A stretch of 5,933 bases of DNA from Christensenellaceae bacterium (GTDB lineage: Bacteria > Bacillota > Clostridia > Christensenellales > UBA1750): contig JAITTC010000053.1 in the NCBI GenBank assembly GCA_031287285.1, positions 1 to 5,933 on the forward strand, in the 5' to 3' direction. Below are positions 5,590 to 5,933 of the stretch, piece after piece (the first letter of the stretch is position 1; every line of letters begins with the position of its first letter). A program made the position numbers and the translations under genes. The notes beneath the pieces are model-generated. The model searched no databases, had not been told where the DNA came from, and worked only from the letters and a program-made list of their open reading frames with translations.

Positions 5590-5933
5590 GGCCGTTCAGC
5601 TGCAGATGCAGCCCACTTTCAATGCCGCTAAACGAAAAGCCTTGATGGGTTTTGCCCTCAAGGTCTCTTTGCACGTGATTATGCGGAAATTCGGCCCCTT
5701 TTTAGGCAGGTCAGCGCGATTGTGGCCACCATGGCCATGGGTGAGCAAGTTGAAGAAGGCCGTCCGGCTGCGGGGATGCAGCCCGCTTTTGATGCCGCCA
5801 AACGAAAAGCCCTGAGGAGGTTCCGCCCTTCAAGGCTTCTTTGCTCGTGGTTGTGCGGCAATTCGGCCCTTTTTGGGCAGGTCAACGCGGTTGTGGCCGC
5901 CATGGGTGAGCAAGTTGAAGAAGCCCTCCCCGT
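5590..5933. repeat. Tandem array of a 165-168 bp repeat, running off the window
   Basis: Two copies follow each other: 5590-5757 and 5758-5922. A third may begin at 5923. By eye they are about four-fifths identical, with short indels such as a 6-base CCATGG-type difference. Shared blocks are GATGCAGCCC, AAACGAAAAGCC, AATTCGGCC, and GTGAGCAAGTTGAAGAA at the end. Each copy begins with a small hairpin around CTGC/GCAG, stronger in copy 2 (GGCTGC/GCAGCC, 5766-5771 and 5778-5783). Copy 1 also holds CCTTGA-t-GGG against CCC-TCAAGG (5640-5663). On the minus strand both copies read NLLTHG, GGHNR and DLPKKG, but other frames are broken, so a functional protein is doubtful. The GAGCAA...GAAGGCCGT just before 5595 resembles the copy end, hinting at an older degraded unit. 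No transposase is present. Confidence 0.8.

Noticed and set aside
5679..5903. 74-codon minus-strand frame in the repeat array
   Set aside because: It crosses the junction between repeat copies and changes frame relative to the repeat from copy to copy, so it is a by-product of the repeat.
5590..5933. CRISPR array
   Set aside because: The unit is 165-168 bp with copies head to tail, without short identical repeats separated by unique spacers.

Overview
The window looks like chromosomal DNA from an anaerobic Bacillota of the Clostridia type. This is inferred from three things: strong Shine-Dalgarno sequences, GC-rich coding DNA, and two unrelated proteins with oxygen-sensitive [4Fe-4S] cysteine motifs. 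The species cannot be named from the sequence. No CRISPR array, tRNA, rRNA, transposase or phage gene was seen.

Layout from left to right. Positions 1-410 (minus) hold the N-terminal part of a family 2 glycosyltransferase that leaves the window. A strong hairpin terminator at 545-605 separates it from an aldo/keto reductase with a C-terminal ferredoxin-like domain (605-1762, minus). A 368-bp gap (1763-2130) carries a minus promoter for the reductase, three stem-loops in a row, and a plus promoter. That plus promoter drives a two-gene unit: a QueG-like double-cluster iron-sulfur protein (2131-2997) and a GNAT acetyltransferase (3039-3536). Convergent to it, with a 12-bp gap, is prephenate dehydrogenase tyrA (3549-4400, minus, TTG start). 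tyrA is divergent from a Cof-type HAD phosphatase (4542-5399, plus). Their 141-bp spacer holds two face-to-face promoters with a perfect 8-bp-arm dyad between them. The last 534 bp have no intact gene: they hold a decayed minus-strand gene end (5405-5589) and then a tandem array of a 165-168 bp repeat (from 5590) that runs off the window.

The genes do not form one pathway. tyrA is tyrosine biosynthesis, the reductase is general anaerobic redox metabolism, and the HAD and GNAT proteins are small-molecule enzymes of unknown substrate. The QueG-like protein lacks the aspartate expected of a real epoxyqueuosine reductase. No new multi-gene system was found. The items most worth a second look are the terminal repeat array beside a decayed gene, the QueG-like/GNAT pair, and the dyad between tyrA and the HAD gene.
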